Source: Persicitalea sp964500445
Lineage (GTDB): Bacteria; Bacteroidota; Bacteroidia; Cytophagales; Spirosomataceae
Assembly: GCA_964500445.1 (NCBI GenBank)
Contig: CAZCOG010000010.1
Span: 62,001-126,000, forward strand
Direction of reading: 5' to 3'
DNA length: 64,000 nt
Shown: one piece after another, positions 9,196 to 17,267 of the stretch
Numbering within the stretch: position 1 is the first letter of the stretch
How the letters are laid out: the number at the start of each line of letters is the position of its first letter
Translations under genes and position numbers: made by a program
Notes under the pieces: model-generated
The model's database searches: none
Seen by the model: only the letters and a program-made list of their open reading frames with translations
What the model was told of the DNA's origin: nothing

Positions 9196-10326
9196 CTAAG
9201 GAATCAATCTTAAAACTTCTTGCGCGATTTGAGCGGCCGCGTCCGGCCGGGCTAATTTGGCGATGTTCTGCTTCAATTCGCTTTGCTTCGCCTTATCTCC
9301 TAGCATTTGCAAGGCGGCATCGACTAACTCCGAGGCAGCGCGGTTGTCAGACACTAGTACGGCCGCGTTTTGCCGGGTCAGATTTTGAGCATTCTTCGTT
9401 TGGTGATCTTCGGAAGCAGCGGGATACGGTACCAGAATGCACGGCTTGGCGGCAAGACAAAGCTCTGAAACAGATAAAGCGCCGGCCCGTGAAACGACCA
9501 CATCGGCAGCGGCGTATGCCAAATCCATTTCGTATATAAAATCAAACACCTTGATTCGTTCGCTGTTCACATGCGTCACGGCTTGCTGTGCTGTTTCTAG
9601 ATACGCTTTTCCCGTTTGCCAAAGTACCTGATAGCCTTCATCTGTAATTCGTTTTAGGCCCGTGCGAATGCTCTCATTGATACTGAATGCGCCCAGGCTT
9701 CCTCCCATGACGAACAATGTTTTCCGACCGGCCTCGAACCCAAAACGAACCAAAGCTTCGGCCCGCTTGCTTCCACTGTCGATGATGTCACGCCGGACTG
9801 GATTACCCAAAAACTTTACTTTTCTTTGGTCGAAAAATTTTTCCATTCCGGGATAAGCTACGCAAATGGTCCTGGCTCTTCTGGCCAGCAGCTTGTTTGT
9901 AATGCCCGCATGGGAGTTTTGCTCCTGGATAATCGTGGGTACGCCCAGCAACGAGGCCACCATCAGCAATGGACCGCTGGCAAACCCACCCACGCCCACT
10001 GCTACATCAGGACGAAAACTACGCAGCACCGACCGCGCCTTCAGCAGACTGCGCGTCAGCTTGACGGGGAATGCGGCATTGTCGAGCGACACTTCCCGCT
10101 TAATCCCGACGATGGGTAGTCCCACAATGCGGTATCCCGCTTTAGGTACTTTCTCCATCTCCATTTTGCCTTCGGCCCCTACAAATAGAATCTCTGCATT
10201 GGGATCTACGGCCCGCAGGGCATCGGCAATGGCAATGGCCGGGTAAATATGTCCGCCCGTACCGCCGCCACTAATAATGATTCGCTTGGTTGGTTTGTCT
10301 GTTAATTTGTTGATGCTTGTATCTGT
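9196..10326 (-). CDS. murG: UDP-GlcNAc transferase MurG, start codon unresolved
   Basis: The frame encodes a full MurG catalytic core: G-loop RIIISGGGTGGHIYPAIA, GGFASGPLLM, the UDP-GlcNAc site (GGSLGAFSIN, then AGALSVSELCLA), and PYPAASEDHQTKNA. MurG makes lipid II from lipid I at the inner membrane. The odd point is the start. The first in-frame ATG (10164) lies after the G-loop, which would remove an essential motif. From 10326 down to the G-loop there is no ATG, GTG or TTG, and a TAA stands at 10327-10329. An in-frame ATG at 10380, overlapping the ftsW stop as ATGA, begins 17 codons that end at this TAA. Either an Ile codon (for example ATC at 10312-10314, or the ATT/ATC run at 10273-10281) starts translation, or the TAA is a mutation or sequence error in an N-terminal tail. 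Confidence 0.9.
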   Translation of the reverse strand, partial: TDTSINKLTDKPTKRIIISGGGTGGHIYPAIAIADALRAVDPNAEILFVGAEGKMEMEKVPKAGYRIVGLPIVGIKREVSLDNAAFPVKLTRSLLKARSVLRSFRPDVAVGVGGFASGPLLMVASLLGVPTIIQEQNSHAGITNKLLARRARTICVAYPGMEKFFDQRKVKFLGNPVRRDIIDSGSKRAEALVRFGFEAGRKTLFVMGGSLGAFSINESIRTGLKRITDEGYQVLWQTGKAYLETAQQAVTHVNSERIKVFDFIYEMDLAYAAADVVVSRAGALSVSELCLAAKPCILVPYPAASEDHQTKNAQNLTRQNAAVLVSDNRAASELVDAALQMLGDKAKQSELKQNIAKLARPDAAAQIAQEVLRLIP

Positions 10327-10376
10327 TTATTTTGGAAACTTCGCCCGTGACGAATCATTTACCATTTCTATTTTAG

Positions 10377-11522
10377 TCATATATCTTCCAGTTCTCCCCG
10401 GCTCACACTAAGGATAATACCCATAGCCGCGCCCGTCAGCAGCATGGATGTGCCGCCGTTGCTGATGAAGGGGAGTGTCTGGCCGGTGGTCGGAAATAAA
10501 CCTACCGTGACGGCCATTGTTGCAAAGGCCTGAAAAACAATGCTAAACGTCAGCCCTGCCGACAGTAGCCCCCCGTAGGGACGTTTGGGTTTACTAATGG
10601 CTCTCAGGCCACGGTAGAGCAGTAGCAGGAAGGCAGCGATCACAACTACAGCGCCTACTGTGCCGTATTCCTCCACAATAATGGCAAAAATAAAGTCGCT
10701 GTCTCCGTTGGGGAGATAGTGCTTCTGATAACTTTTGGCAACGCCTTCGCCCAGAATGCCGCCCCGCGCCATTGCCTTATACGCATTGGACGATTGCAGC
10801 GAGACAGTATCCGAATCCATGAACGATTCTAGCCTTGCTTCGGCGGTTTTGCCTCTTTGGCCAATTTTCAAAACTACCAATAATCCCGAAACTACCAGAA
10901 AACTCACCATCGTAATGGCCAAGTAGCGCTTGGGTACTTTACCTACGTAAAGCATCATAAAACAGGTAGCTCCCAGCAGGGCAGCGGTGGAAACGTTGGA
11001 GCGAAAAATAAGGGCACACACCAGGCCAATCATTAGCATGGGTTCTACCAGCAGACGCATATCGCTCCAATCTTTCTTGAATCGCAGGGCTAAAATGAGC
11101 GCCAGATGCGCAATGAGGGTGATCTTGGCTACCTCAGAAGGCTGAAAACTCTGATTGATGATGGGTATTTTTATCCAACGGTCGGCTTCATTGACCCGTA
11201 CCCCTTCAAAAAAGGTAAAAAGCAGAAGAATAACTGCCAGCCATACGCCCATCCGGGAGAAAAACACGAACTTGGTATAGGGAATCAGATGTACCAGGTA
11301 CATAATTACGAAAGTGGCTATGGCAAGCTGTATCTGCTTGAACAAGATATATTCCGTATCACCGCCGTGGTACATATAGGCCTGCATCACACTGGCACTA
11401 TACACAACGATGACCCCCCCCCCAAGCAGAAACAGCGCAATACCCCATAGCCACGGGTCACCTTTCATGTTCCGCTCAAACCAAGCCTGGGTTATTTCTC
11501 TCGTTTTGCGTAGTGTGTCCAT
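10377..11522 (-). CDS. ftsW: Peptidoglycan polymerase FtsW (SEDS family)
   Basis: The 381-residue polytopic protein has about ten hydrophobic helices and the SEDS signature GLFPTTGQTLPFISNGGTSM near the C-terminus. The first membrane helix ends in YSASVMQAY and the second part carries the PSEVAKITLI motif. FtsW is the septal glycan polymerase that works with a class B PBP. It sits between murD (15 bases upstream) and murG; its stop TGA overlaps an ATG (ATGA) that may be the original murG start. Confidence 0.97.
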   Translation of the reverse strand: MDTLRKTREITQAWFERNMKGDPWLWGIALFLLGGGVIVVYSASVMQAYMYHGGDTEYILFKQIQLAIATFVIMYLVHLIPYTKFVFFSRMGVWLAVILLLFTFFEGVRVNEADRWIKIPIINQSFQPSEVAKITLIAHLALILALRFKKDWSDMRLLVEPMLMIGLVCALIFRSNVSTAALLGATCFMMLYVGKVPKRYLAITMVSFLVVSGLLVVLKIGQRGKTAEARLESFMDSDTVSLQSSNAYKAMARGGILGEGVAKSYQKHYLPNGDSDFIFAIIVEEYGTVGAVVVIAAFLLLLYRGLRAISKPKRPYGGLLSAGLTFSIVFQAFATMAVTVGLFPTTGQTLPFISNGGTSMLLTGAAMGIILSVSRGELEDI

Positions 11523-11537
11523 ATAATCAGCGGATAG

Positions 11538-12923
11538 TTACTCCTCTTTTGTCTGAGCTTCGATCGGAACGGATTTCAGGGCAAGTACTTCATTTCTGAA
11601 CTGATCGCCCCGATCCTGGTAGTTTTTAAATAAATCAAAGCTGGCACAGGCAGGTGATAGCAACACCACATCGCCGGAATTCGCCCAAGCGCGGGCTGTC
11701 TGTACTGCCGCTTTCAGGTTTTGTGTTTCCTGAAATAAGGGTACCGATTTTTTAAAATAGTCAGCCAATTTCTTGGTGTCCGTACCCAGCGCAATCATGC
11801 CTTTGACTTTTTCTTTTACCAGCGATTCGATCTGGGAATAGTCGTTGCCTTTGTCTACCCCACCGATAATCAATACAATGGGTCGGTCGAAACTACCCAA
11901 TGCATAATAAACTGAATCCACGTTGGTTGCTTTGGAATCGTTGACGTATTCCACGCCTTCCAGCGTAATGACCGATTCGAGCCGATGCGGTGCATTGACG
12001 AAGGTGAGCAAACCAGAGCGAATCTGTTCGGCAGAAACGCCCACGGATTGTGCCGCCAGTATAGCCGCCAAGGCGTTGATGGCATTGTGTGGGCCTTGAA
12101 TAGGCAATTCGTCAAAATCGATTGAAAATTCCTGGTCATGACCACGTGCGAACAATGACCCATTGTCCAGAAAGCCGCCTTTTTCTAATTTATTTTTAAG
12201 AGAAACGGGCCACATCCGGGCGGGTAGCGTCCGCTTTTTCAATTCATCGACGAGCGCATCGCTTTCAGCAAAATAGATGAAATCATCCTCCTTGGTCTGA
12301 TTCTGAGTGATGCGGAATTTGGATTGAACGTATTTCTGAAAATCGTAATCGTAGCGATCCAGGTGATCGGGCGTGATGTTGAGTAACACCGCCACATTAG
12401 CCCGGAAATCGTACATATTATCCAGTTGAAAACTACTGATTTCCAGCACGTAAATATCCTTTGGATCATCGATAACCTGGCTGGCAAAACTTGTTCCCAC
12501 GTTCCCGGCCAGGCCCACCGACAGACCAGCCTGGCGAAGCAAATGGTAGATCAGCAGGGTAGTAGTCGTCTTGCCGTTGCTGCCCGTAATGGCAATGAGT
12601 TTGGCGTCGGTATAGCGGGCCGCAAACTCTATTTCCGAAATGATGGGGATATTACGACGGCAGAGTTCCTGAACGATTGGGGCAGTATCGGGAATACCGG
12701 GACTCTTTACTACTTCGTTGGCTTCCAGTATTTTATCTTCACTATGTCTGCCCTCTTCGAATGGTATGCCGGCAGCGTTCAGTACTTCACGATAGGAAGC
12801 CTGAAGCGGATTACGATCGGACAGAAAAACCTCGAATCCTTTGGCTTTTCCGAGCAGTGCCGCGCCTGCGCCGCTTTCGCCGCCTCCCAATATCACTAAC
12901 TTTCTGCTGGCTGCCGACATCAC
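11538..12923 (-). CDS. murD: UDP-N-acetylmuramoylalanine--D-glutamate ligase
   Basis: The 461-residue product has the N-terminal UDP-binding motif VILGGGESGAGAALL, the P-loop GSNGKTTT at 114-121, and Mur ligase motifs NITPDHLDRY, NDSKATN and LLSPACASFD. It adds D-glutamate to UDP-MurNAc-L-Ala. It is the first gene of the minus-strand operon seen here; the usual upstream neighbours (mraZ, mraW, ftsI, murE, mraY) are missing because mscL and its terminator lie immediately upstream. A second ATG one codon in is an equally good start. Confidence 0.97.
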   Translation of the reverse strand: MMSAASRKLVILGGGESGAGAALLGKAKGFEVFLSDRNPLQASYREVLNAAGIPFEEGRHSEDKILEANEVVKSPGIPDTAPIVQELCRRNIPIISEIEFAARYTDAKLIAITGSNGKTTTTLLIYHLLRQAGLSVGLAGNVGTSFASQVIDDPKDIYVLEISSFQLDNMYDFRANVAVLLNITPDHLDRYDYDFQKYVQSKFRITQNQTKEDDFIYFAESDALVDELKKRTLPARMWPVSLKNKLEKGGFLDNGSLFARGHDQEFSIDFDELPIQGPHNAINALAAILAAQSVGVSAEQIRSGLLTFVNAPHRLESVITLEGVEYVNDSKATNVDSVYYALGSFDRPIVLIIGGVDKGNDYSQIESLVKEKVKGMIALGTDTKKLADYFKKSVPLFQETQNLKAAVQTARAWANSGDVVLLSPACASFDLFKNYQDRGDQFRNEVLALKSVPIEAQTKEE

Positions 12924-13011
12924 TTTATAAAAGGTAATTTGACGTAAATTTCGCAGAAATTAGGCTTTCATTGCAAGAAATACCCTGTTATTTATTCAAG
13001 ATTTTTTTAAC

Positions 13012-13047
13012 AAAAAAGCGGGGAGCAACTACATTCGCTCCCCGCTT
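13012..13047 (-). terminator. Rho-independent terminator after mscL
   Basis: A GC-rich stem (GCGGGGAGC at 13018-13026 pairing with 13037-13045, extended by AA/TT) with a 10-base loop is followed on the minus strand by six T residues. It lies 19 bases after the mscL stop and separates the sigma factor/MscL operon from murD. Confidence 0.9.
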
Positions 13048-13065
13048 TCTTAACAAAATGCAATA

Positions 13066-13398
13066 TCAATTAACAACCTTCACTTCGTCAGTTTGCTGGA
13101 TCCGGTTGGCAAAGCGAACGATAAAGAAGATGACCAGCGCAATTAGCAGGAATTGTATGACGGTTTGAATGAAATTACCATACATGATAGCAACCTCCGG
13201 CTCCTCCCCTACTGCTTCCTTTAATACAACTTTCAGATTCTGAAAATCTACCCCACCAATCACCATCCCCAGGATAGGGTTCAAGATATCTTCCACGAGG
13301 GAAGTCGTAATCTTGCCAAAAGCTGCGCCAATGATGACGCCGACGGCCAAATCCAGCACGTTGCCCTTGGCAACGAAAGTTTTGAATTCTTTAAGCAT
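13066..13398 (-). CDS. mscL: Large-conductance mechanosensitive channel MscL
   Basis: The 110-residue product has the MscL N-terminus EFKTFVAKGNVLDLAVGVII, the pore-lining first helix, the periplasmic loop and the second helix (FLLIALVIFFIVRFA). It is slightly shorter than the usual 130-140 residues, with a brief cytoplasmic end. MscL opens a wide, non-selective pore under extreme membrane tension and protects against hypo-osmotic lysis. It is the last gene of the operon that begins with the ECF sigma factor, 59 bases after the DUF3078 gene. Confidence 0.96.
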   Translation of the reverse strand: MLKEFKTFVAKGNVLDLAVGVIIGAAFGKITTSLVEDILNPILGMVIGGVDFQNLKVVLKEAVGEEPEVAIMYGNFIQTVIQFLLIALVIFFIVRFANRIQQTDEVKVVN

Positions 13399-13457
13399 AA
13401 AAAATTGATCGGTTGGAATGAAGTTGAGAAAACAAACAGAGAATTATTGGAAAGCCA

Positions 13458-14408
13458 TCAGAAAGTATACAGAAAACCAATAGAAAGCGACTGCGCCAAT
13501 TGAATTTGGGTACTTTGGTCATCGTCATAAACCATAATTGCCCCGAGGTTTACATTCCAGTATTTATTGATTTTGGCGGTCAGCATGGCATCAAGGCGAT
13601 TGTCAATGGCACGAAGCTCCTGGTAGTTGGCGAACATCAAGTACCTGAATTTCAGGTTGACATTCTTAGCTATATCCTTGTTAAAATTAGCTACCAATTG
13701 CAGCAAGGCCAGTTCATTTCGTACCCGCTTCCCGATGGGGACACCGTAGTTTTTGGGAAAAGTTTTGTACAGATTCACGTCTGCTACAATCGTTTGCCGC
13801 ACTGCACCCGGTGAAAAAGTGATAAAAAAATACTCGACGGGTTTATATTCAATACCAAGCGCCTCCGTAACGTAGGCCGGGGAGAACAGAGCCGAAACCC
13901 GATTGCGGTCCAACTCGCCGGAAGGTAGTTTGTTGTACTCATAGCCCGGCGTAAATTGCGTCAGCAAATTACCACTGATAATGAAGCTCCATTGCGGTGT
14001 GAGTTTTCGGCCATACTTGGTGTCAAAGAAAAGGCGGTCCACACTCTTGCGACTCTCCTGCCCCCTGTTACGTACTATGCCATATTGTGCCTGAAAGTCG
14101 TTCCGCCAGCTATCGTTGTCCTTCTCATATGTAATCAGGGCATTTGTGAATACTCCGAATGCGATCGAACTCACCGCCCCGCCAGTCCAGTTGCTACTAA
14201 AACTACCCTGATTCAGGTTAGCCCCGAATTCTATTTCTTTTTTCCAGGAAGTGTCTACTTCCGCTACGTTCTCTTCTCTTAGTGAATCGATGACGGCTCC
14301 CTCCCGACTACGAAGCGAGTCACTCGGAACCTCATCCTGGGCAAAAATCTGAGTTGTGCTGGTAAGAATGGCAAACAGTAAAAAAATTAAGGAAATCGAT
14401 TTTTTCAT
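13458..14408 (-). CDS. DUF3078 family secreted or outer-membrane protein
   Basis: The 316-residue product starts with a clear signal peptide (MKKSISLIFLLFAILTSTT, cleavage near IFAQ). The rest is rich in alternating aromatic beta strands, with the family features FGANLNQGSFSSNWTGG and an ending in FLYTF, typical of outer-membrane beta barrels. This matches DUF3078, a Bacteroidota family of unknown function. It lies 12 bases downstream of the MscS-like gene. A membrane barrel is my inference from the strand pattern and the terminal Phe. Confidence 0.8.
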   Translation of the reverse strand: MKKSISLIFLLFAILTSTTQIFAQDEVPSDSLRSREGAVIDSLREENVAEVDTSWKKEIEFGANLNQGSFSSNWTGGAVSSIAFGVFTNALITYEKDNDSWRNDFQAQYGIVRNRGQESRKSVDRLFFDTKYGRKLTPQWSFIISGNLLTQFTPGYEYNKLPSGELDRNRVSALFSPAYVTEALGIEYKPVEYFFITFSPGAVRQTIVADVNLYKTFPKNYGVPIGKRVRNELALLQLVANFNKDIAKNVNLKFRYLMFANYQELRAIDNRLDAMLTAKINKYWNVNLGAIMVYDDDQSTQIQLAQSLSIGFLYTF

Positions 14409-14420
14409 TTCGACAACTGA

Positions 14421-15272
14421 CTACGGGTTTTGATCAGAAAGGGGATCATTGAAAATCTCTACCTTGCGCGACTGAAAGAGTTGCAGGGGTATTACAGTAA
14501 CTGAGCCTTCACTTTGAATTGTTACCGAAACATTGTCAATCCGGGTGATCATTCCTCTGACATCGTCCAGTTTCACAAATTGGCCCTCCTTGTATTTGTT
14601 ACGACTATAAATCGAAGAAATCATATTAGCAAGTACGTCTCTCGAAGCGATGCCATAGCCCAAGGCAAAAGCTGCCACAATTCCGCCGAGAATCAGGTTG
14701 AAACTGGATTCCAGCAAGGCTGTTTCCAGACCAATTTGTCCCAGTGCGCTAATGAAGGTTATGATTAAAAAAAAGATAAACACCACGTTGCCAATCAGCT
14801 TGGCTGAGGCAATATTGAACGATTTGCAAAGAGCGGTTACGGCGTTTTTAATGACATCGGCCAGCATAATTCCGACCTGTAACATGATGGCGGCGGCAAC
14901 CAGATGCGGGATAAACTCCACGATGGAAGCTACCATATTGGTAATAGCATCCACGCCCAAAGTTTCGGTAGCTGCTGTCAGGAATACAAGCAGAATAAAG
15001 TAATAGAGCACCGTACTTACGATCTCGCTGAGCTTAATCTCTGTCTTGAGCTGCTTTACGATGCTGATCTCGTTCAGCTTTTCACCAATTCGGTCAAAGC
15101 CCACTCTGCCCAGTACTTTCTTGACTACCATCGCTACTCCGCGGGCTACCAGATAGCCTACCAGCAGTATAACGGCGCAACCAATCAGGCGCGGAACAAA
15201 CTCAACAAACTGTGCGATAAGCGTGTTGAAGGTGTTTATCAATATCTCGGTAATATTCGGAAGGCGTTCCAT
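14421..15272 (-). CDS. Mechanosensitive channel-like protein (MscS/CmpX type)
   Basis: The 283-residue product begins with TM-helix repeats (VPRLIGCAVILLVGYLVARG; later IPHLVAAAIMLQVGIMLAD) that resemble the CmpX / conserved TM helix family. It ends in a short MscS-like beta segment (NKYKEGQFVKLDDVRGMITRIDNVSVTI). Five membrane helices are apparent. The MscS-like Gly/Ala-rich helix ILGGIVAAFALGYGIASRDV is present before the beta domain. It probably gates in response to tension or to cell-envelope cues. It lies 6 bases after the 61-residue gene and 12 bases before the DUF3078 gene, so co-transcription is very likely. Confidence 0.82.
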   Translation of the reverse strand: MERLPNITEILINTFNTLIAQFVEFVPRLIGCAVILLVGYLVARGVAMVVKKVLGRVGFDRIGEKLNEISIVKQLKTEIKLSEIVSTVLYYFILLVFLTAATETLGVDAITNMVASIVEFIPHLVAAAIMLQVGIMLADVIKNAVTALCKSFNIASAKLIGNVVFIFFLIITFISALGQIGLETALLESSFNLILGGIVAAFALGYGIASRDVLANMISSIYSRNKYKEGQFVKLDDVRGMITRIDNVSVTIQSEGSVTVIPLQLFQSRKVEIFNDPLSDQNP

Positions 15273-15278
15273 AACCTA

Positions 15279-15464
15279 CTAGGATTGAGAAGTTACTTCA
15301 AGGTCAGACACACACATCAGTGCCGTGTTGAACAGGTTATCTGTGAATAGCTCCACGATATGCATGGTGTCGCGAATGATGTCGATTTCTGACACAAGAG
15401 CGTTTTTCAGGTATGCTGGAACCTCAGCATCAGGCTCCAACTCTTTGAAGATGTCATTTGTCAT
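15279..15464 (-). CDS. Small acidic protein of unknown function, sigma factor operon
   Basis: The 61-residue product is acidic and predicted mostly helical (PAYLKNALVSEIDIIRDTMH), without a membrane segment or metal motif; it has a single cysteine. I do not recognise a family. The case for a real gene is position: it starts 11 bases after the ECF sigma factor stop and ends 6 bases before the channel gene, filling the gap exactly. Small proteins just downstream of ECF sigma genes often bind the sigma factor, so an anti-sigma or co-regulator role is possible but unproven. Confidence 0.65.
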   Translation of the reverse strand: MTNDIFKELEPDAEVPAYLKNALVSEIDIIRDTMHIVELFTDNLFNTALMCVSDLEVTSQS

Positions 15465-15475
15465 GCCTGCACTTT

Positions 15476-16108
15476 TTATTTCAAAATTTTAAATAATTCC
15501 AAAAGTTTGGCAGCCAATAGCCCCAGGAAAATAGCTGTTTCAAGGTACTTGGCCCGCAGCCTTTCCCGTGAGCGTAGCAGTCGCATTTTGGTAGCGCTTT
15601 CCGTAATATTAAAAATATCAGCAATTTCTTTGATACTGAGCTCGTCCTGATATTTCATCATCAACAGACTCTTCTCTTCGGTTGTCAACCGTTCCATTGC
15701 CCGTTGCAGATTTTTGGCTTCTATGTCCGGCTCCTCAAATATGGTATTCAAATCTGTGTCGTCCGGGATTTCAAGACCATCGTCTGCATATACTTCCGCT
15801 CGTTTCTTGTTAATTCTTAGCTGATCCATACAGTAGTTGTAAGTAATGGAATACAACCAGGTAGAAAAGCGAGCATTTTCGTTGTAAGAACCCAGCTTAA
15901 AAATCAATTTCAGGAAAATATCGTGGGTAAAGTCCTCTGCCTTCGCCTGATCCTTCACGAAGGACAGGCATTTTCGGTATACTTTCCCCGAATACCGTTC
16001 GTACAGTTCTTCAAAATACGGGTTTCGCTGCGTGATGATAAAAAGTCGCACGAGTTCCTCGTCGGATTGCAATTCAATTGGTTTTGCTTGTGAGCTTAGG
16101 ACTTCCAT
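15476..16108 (-). CDS. RNA polymerase ECF-type sigma factor
   Basis: The 210-residue product has sigma region 2 (YFEELYERYSGKVYRKCLSF, then DFTHDIFLKLIFKLGSY and the -10-contacting FSTWLYSITYNYCMDQLR) and region 4 with a helix-turn-helix (LSIKEIADIFNITESATKMR). It ends with a hydrophobic stretch (TAIFLGLLAAKLLELFKILK) beyond the normal sigma fold, which could bind a membrane or a partner. It heads an operon with a small acidic protein, an MscS-like channel, a DUF3078 protein and MscL. ECF sigmas usually regulate their own operon; no promoter could be assigned. Confidence 0.93.
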   Translation of the reverse strand: MEVLSSQAKPIELQSDEELVRLFIITQRNPYFEELYERYSGKVYRKCLSFVKDQAKAEDFTHDIFLKLIFKLGSYNENARFSTWLYSITYNYCMDQLRINKKRAEVYADDGLEIPDDTDLNTIFEEPDIEAKNLQRAMERLTTEEKSLLMMKYQDELSIKEIADIFNITESATKMRLLRSRERLRAKYLETAIFLGLLAAKLLELFKILK

Positions 16109-16175
16109 TTTGCGGAAAGGTAACTAGCAGAAGAGGGGATTATAGGGACTTTAAGCAAGAATAGACCCGAATTAA

Positions 16176-16210
16176 CAAAAAAAGCCCTGTATTAGCGAGA
16201 ATACAGGGCT
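16176..16210 (-). terminator. Rho-independent terminator after tsf
   Basis: A perfect 10-bp stem (AGCCCTGTAT at 16183-16192, complement at 16201-16210) with an 8-base loop is followed on the minus strand by eight T residues. It lies 43 bases after the tsf stop and ends the rpsB-tsf transcript. Confidence 0.9.
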
Positions 16211-16252
16211 CTTTTCAAAAAATACTTAGCTGTTGGATACTAACCCCAACGG

Positions 16253-17092
16253 CTACACGCCACCAATGGCTACGCGCTTAAAGTCTTTTACCTCCAGACC
16301 CTTTGCCGTTTTTTCCAGCAACTGACGGATAGTCAGAGACCCGTCCTTTACAAAGTCTTGATTCAGTAATGTGTTGTCACGATAGAACTTGTTGAGACGA
16401 CCCATTGCAATCTTCTCCAGCATCGCTTCAGGCTTGCCTTCGGCGCGGGCCTGGTCACGGCCAACTTCAATTTCGCGCTCAATAGTGGCTGAGTCTACAC
16501 CATCTTTATCCAGGGCAACAGGTTTCATGGCGGCAATTTGCATCGCTACATCCTTGCCAAGTTCGGTCACATCGGTACCATTGGCACCCGCAAAGCCGAC
16601 GAGTACACCTAATTTTCCATTAGAGTGGATATAGGACACTACTTCTTCAGCGCTCATATTTTCGTACGCTACTATGTCTAGTTTCTCACCTAGCTTGCCT
16701 GTCAAATCCACGATATGCTCCGACACGGGACGGCCATCGGCCATCGTCGCTGACAATAACGTCTCCTTATCCGCAGCGTTTGTTTCCACAGCCTTATCCA
16801 GAATAGATTGCGCCAGATTCTTAAAATCCTCAACATTGGATACGGGTTCAGTTTCGCAGGCCAGAGCTACAATTTTGCCAGTTTTGCCATCATCGCTGAT
16901 ATGTACCAGCACCGCTCCTTCTGAGGTTGCGTTATCGGCCCGTTTGGCAGCCACTTTTTGTCCCTGCTTACGCAGAATATCCACTGCCTTGTCAAAATCT
17001 CCGTCGGCCTCGGTGAGAGCTTTTTTACAGTCCATCATTCCGGCGCCAGTCATCTGGCGGAGTTTATTTACGTCTTGCGCAGTTATTGCCAT
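16253..17092 (-). CDS. tsf: Translation elongation factor Ts
   Basis: The 279-residue product starts with the UBA-like N-terminal domain and the family signature LRQMTGAGMMDCKKAL at 11-26, then GKIVALACETEPVSNVEDF and HIVDLTGKLGEKLDI from the core. EF-Ts exchanges GDP for GTP on EF-Tu. It lies downstream of rpsB in the normal order, separated by 175 bases that contain a strong hairpin. Confidence 0.98.
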   Translation of the reverse strand: MAITAQDVNKLRQMTGAGMMDCKKALTEADGDFDKAVDILRKQGQKVAAKRADNATSEGAVLVHISDDGKTGKIVALACETEPVSNVEDFKNLAQSILDKAVETNAADKETLLSATMADGRPVSEHIVDLTGKLGEKLDIVAYENMSAEEVVSYIHSNGKLGVLVGFAGANGTDVTELGKDVAMQIAAMKPVALDKDGVDSATIEREIEVGRDQARAEGKPEAMLEKIAMGRLNKFYRDNTLLNQDFVKDGSLTIRQLLEKTAKGLEVKDFKRVAIGGV

Positions 17093-17178
17093 GATTGGTT
17101 TGTTTCGATTATTAATGATTATTGTTTATATAAATTCCGGGTAAAGGGTGTTCCTGCCTGTTACCCCTATTTTAATAA

Positions 17179-17210
17179 AGTAGCCCATAGCGTGAAGGCT
17201 ACGGGCTACT
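17179..17210 (-). terminator. Hairpin between rpsB and tsf, possible attenuator
   Basis: A 13-bp stem (17179-17191 with 17198-17210, one G-T type wobble) encloses the 6-base loop GTGAAG. On the minus strand the hairpin is followed by TTTATTAAAAT, a weak T-rich run. It could partly terminate rpsB transcripts before tsf, or protect the rpsB mRNA 3' end. Confidence 0.6.
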
Positions 17211-17267
17211 CATCTATATCCAGATAATTAGGTCTGAACCTTAAGCTTACTATATGATCAGTGAAGA

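Noticed and set aside
9196..10164. murG starting at the first in-frame ATG (10164)
   Set aside because: This start would remove the GGGTGGH nucleotide loop needed for MurG activity, and homology clearly extends upstream.
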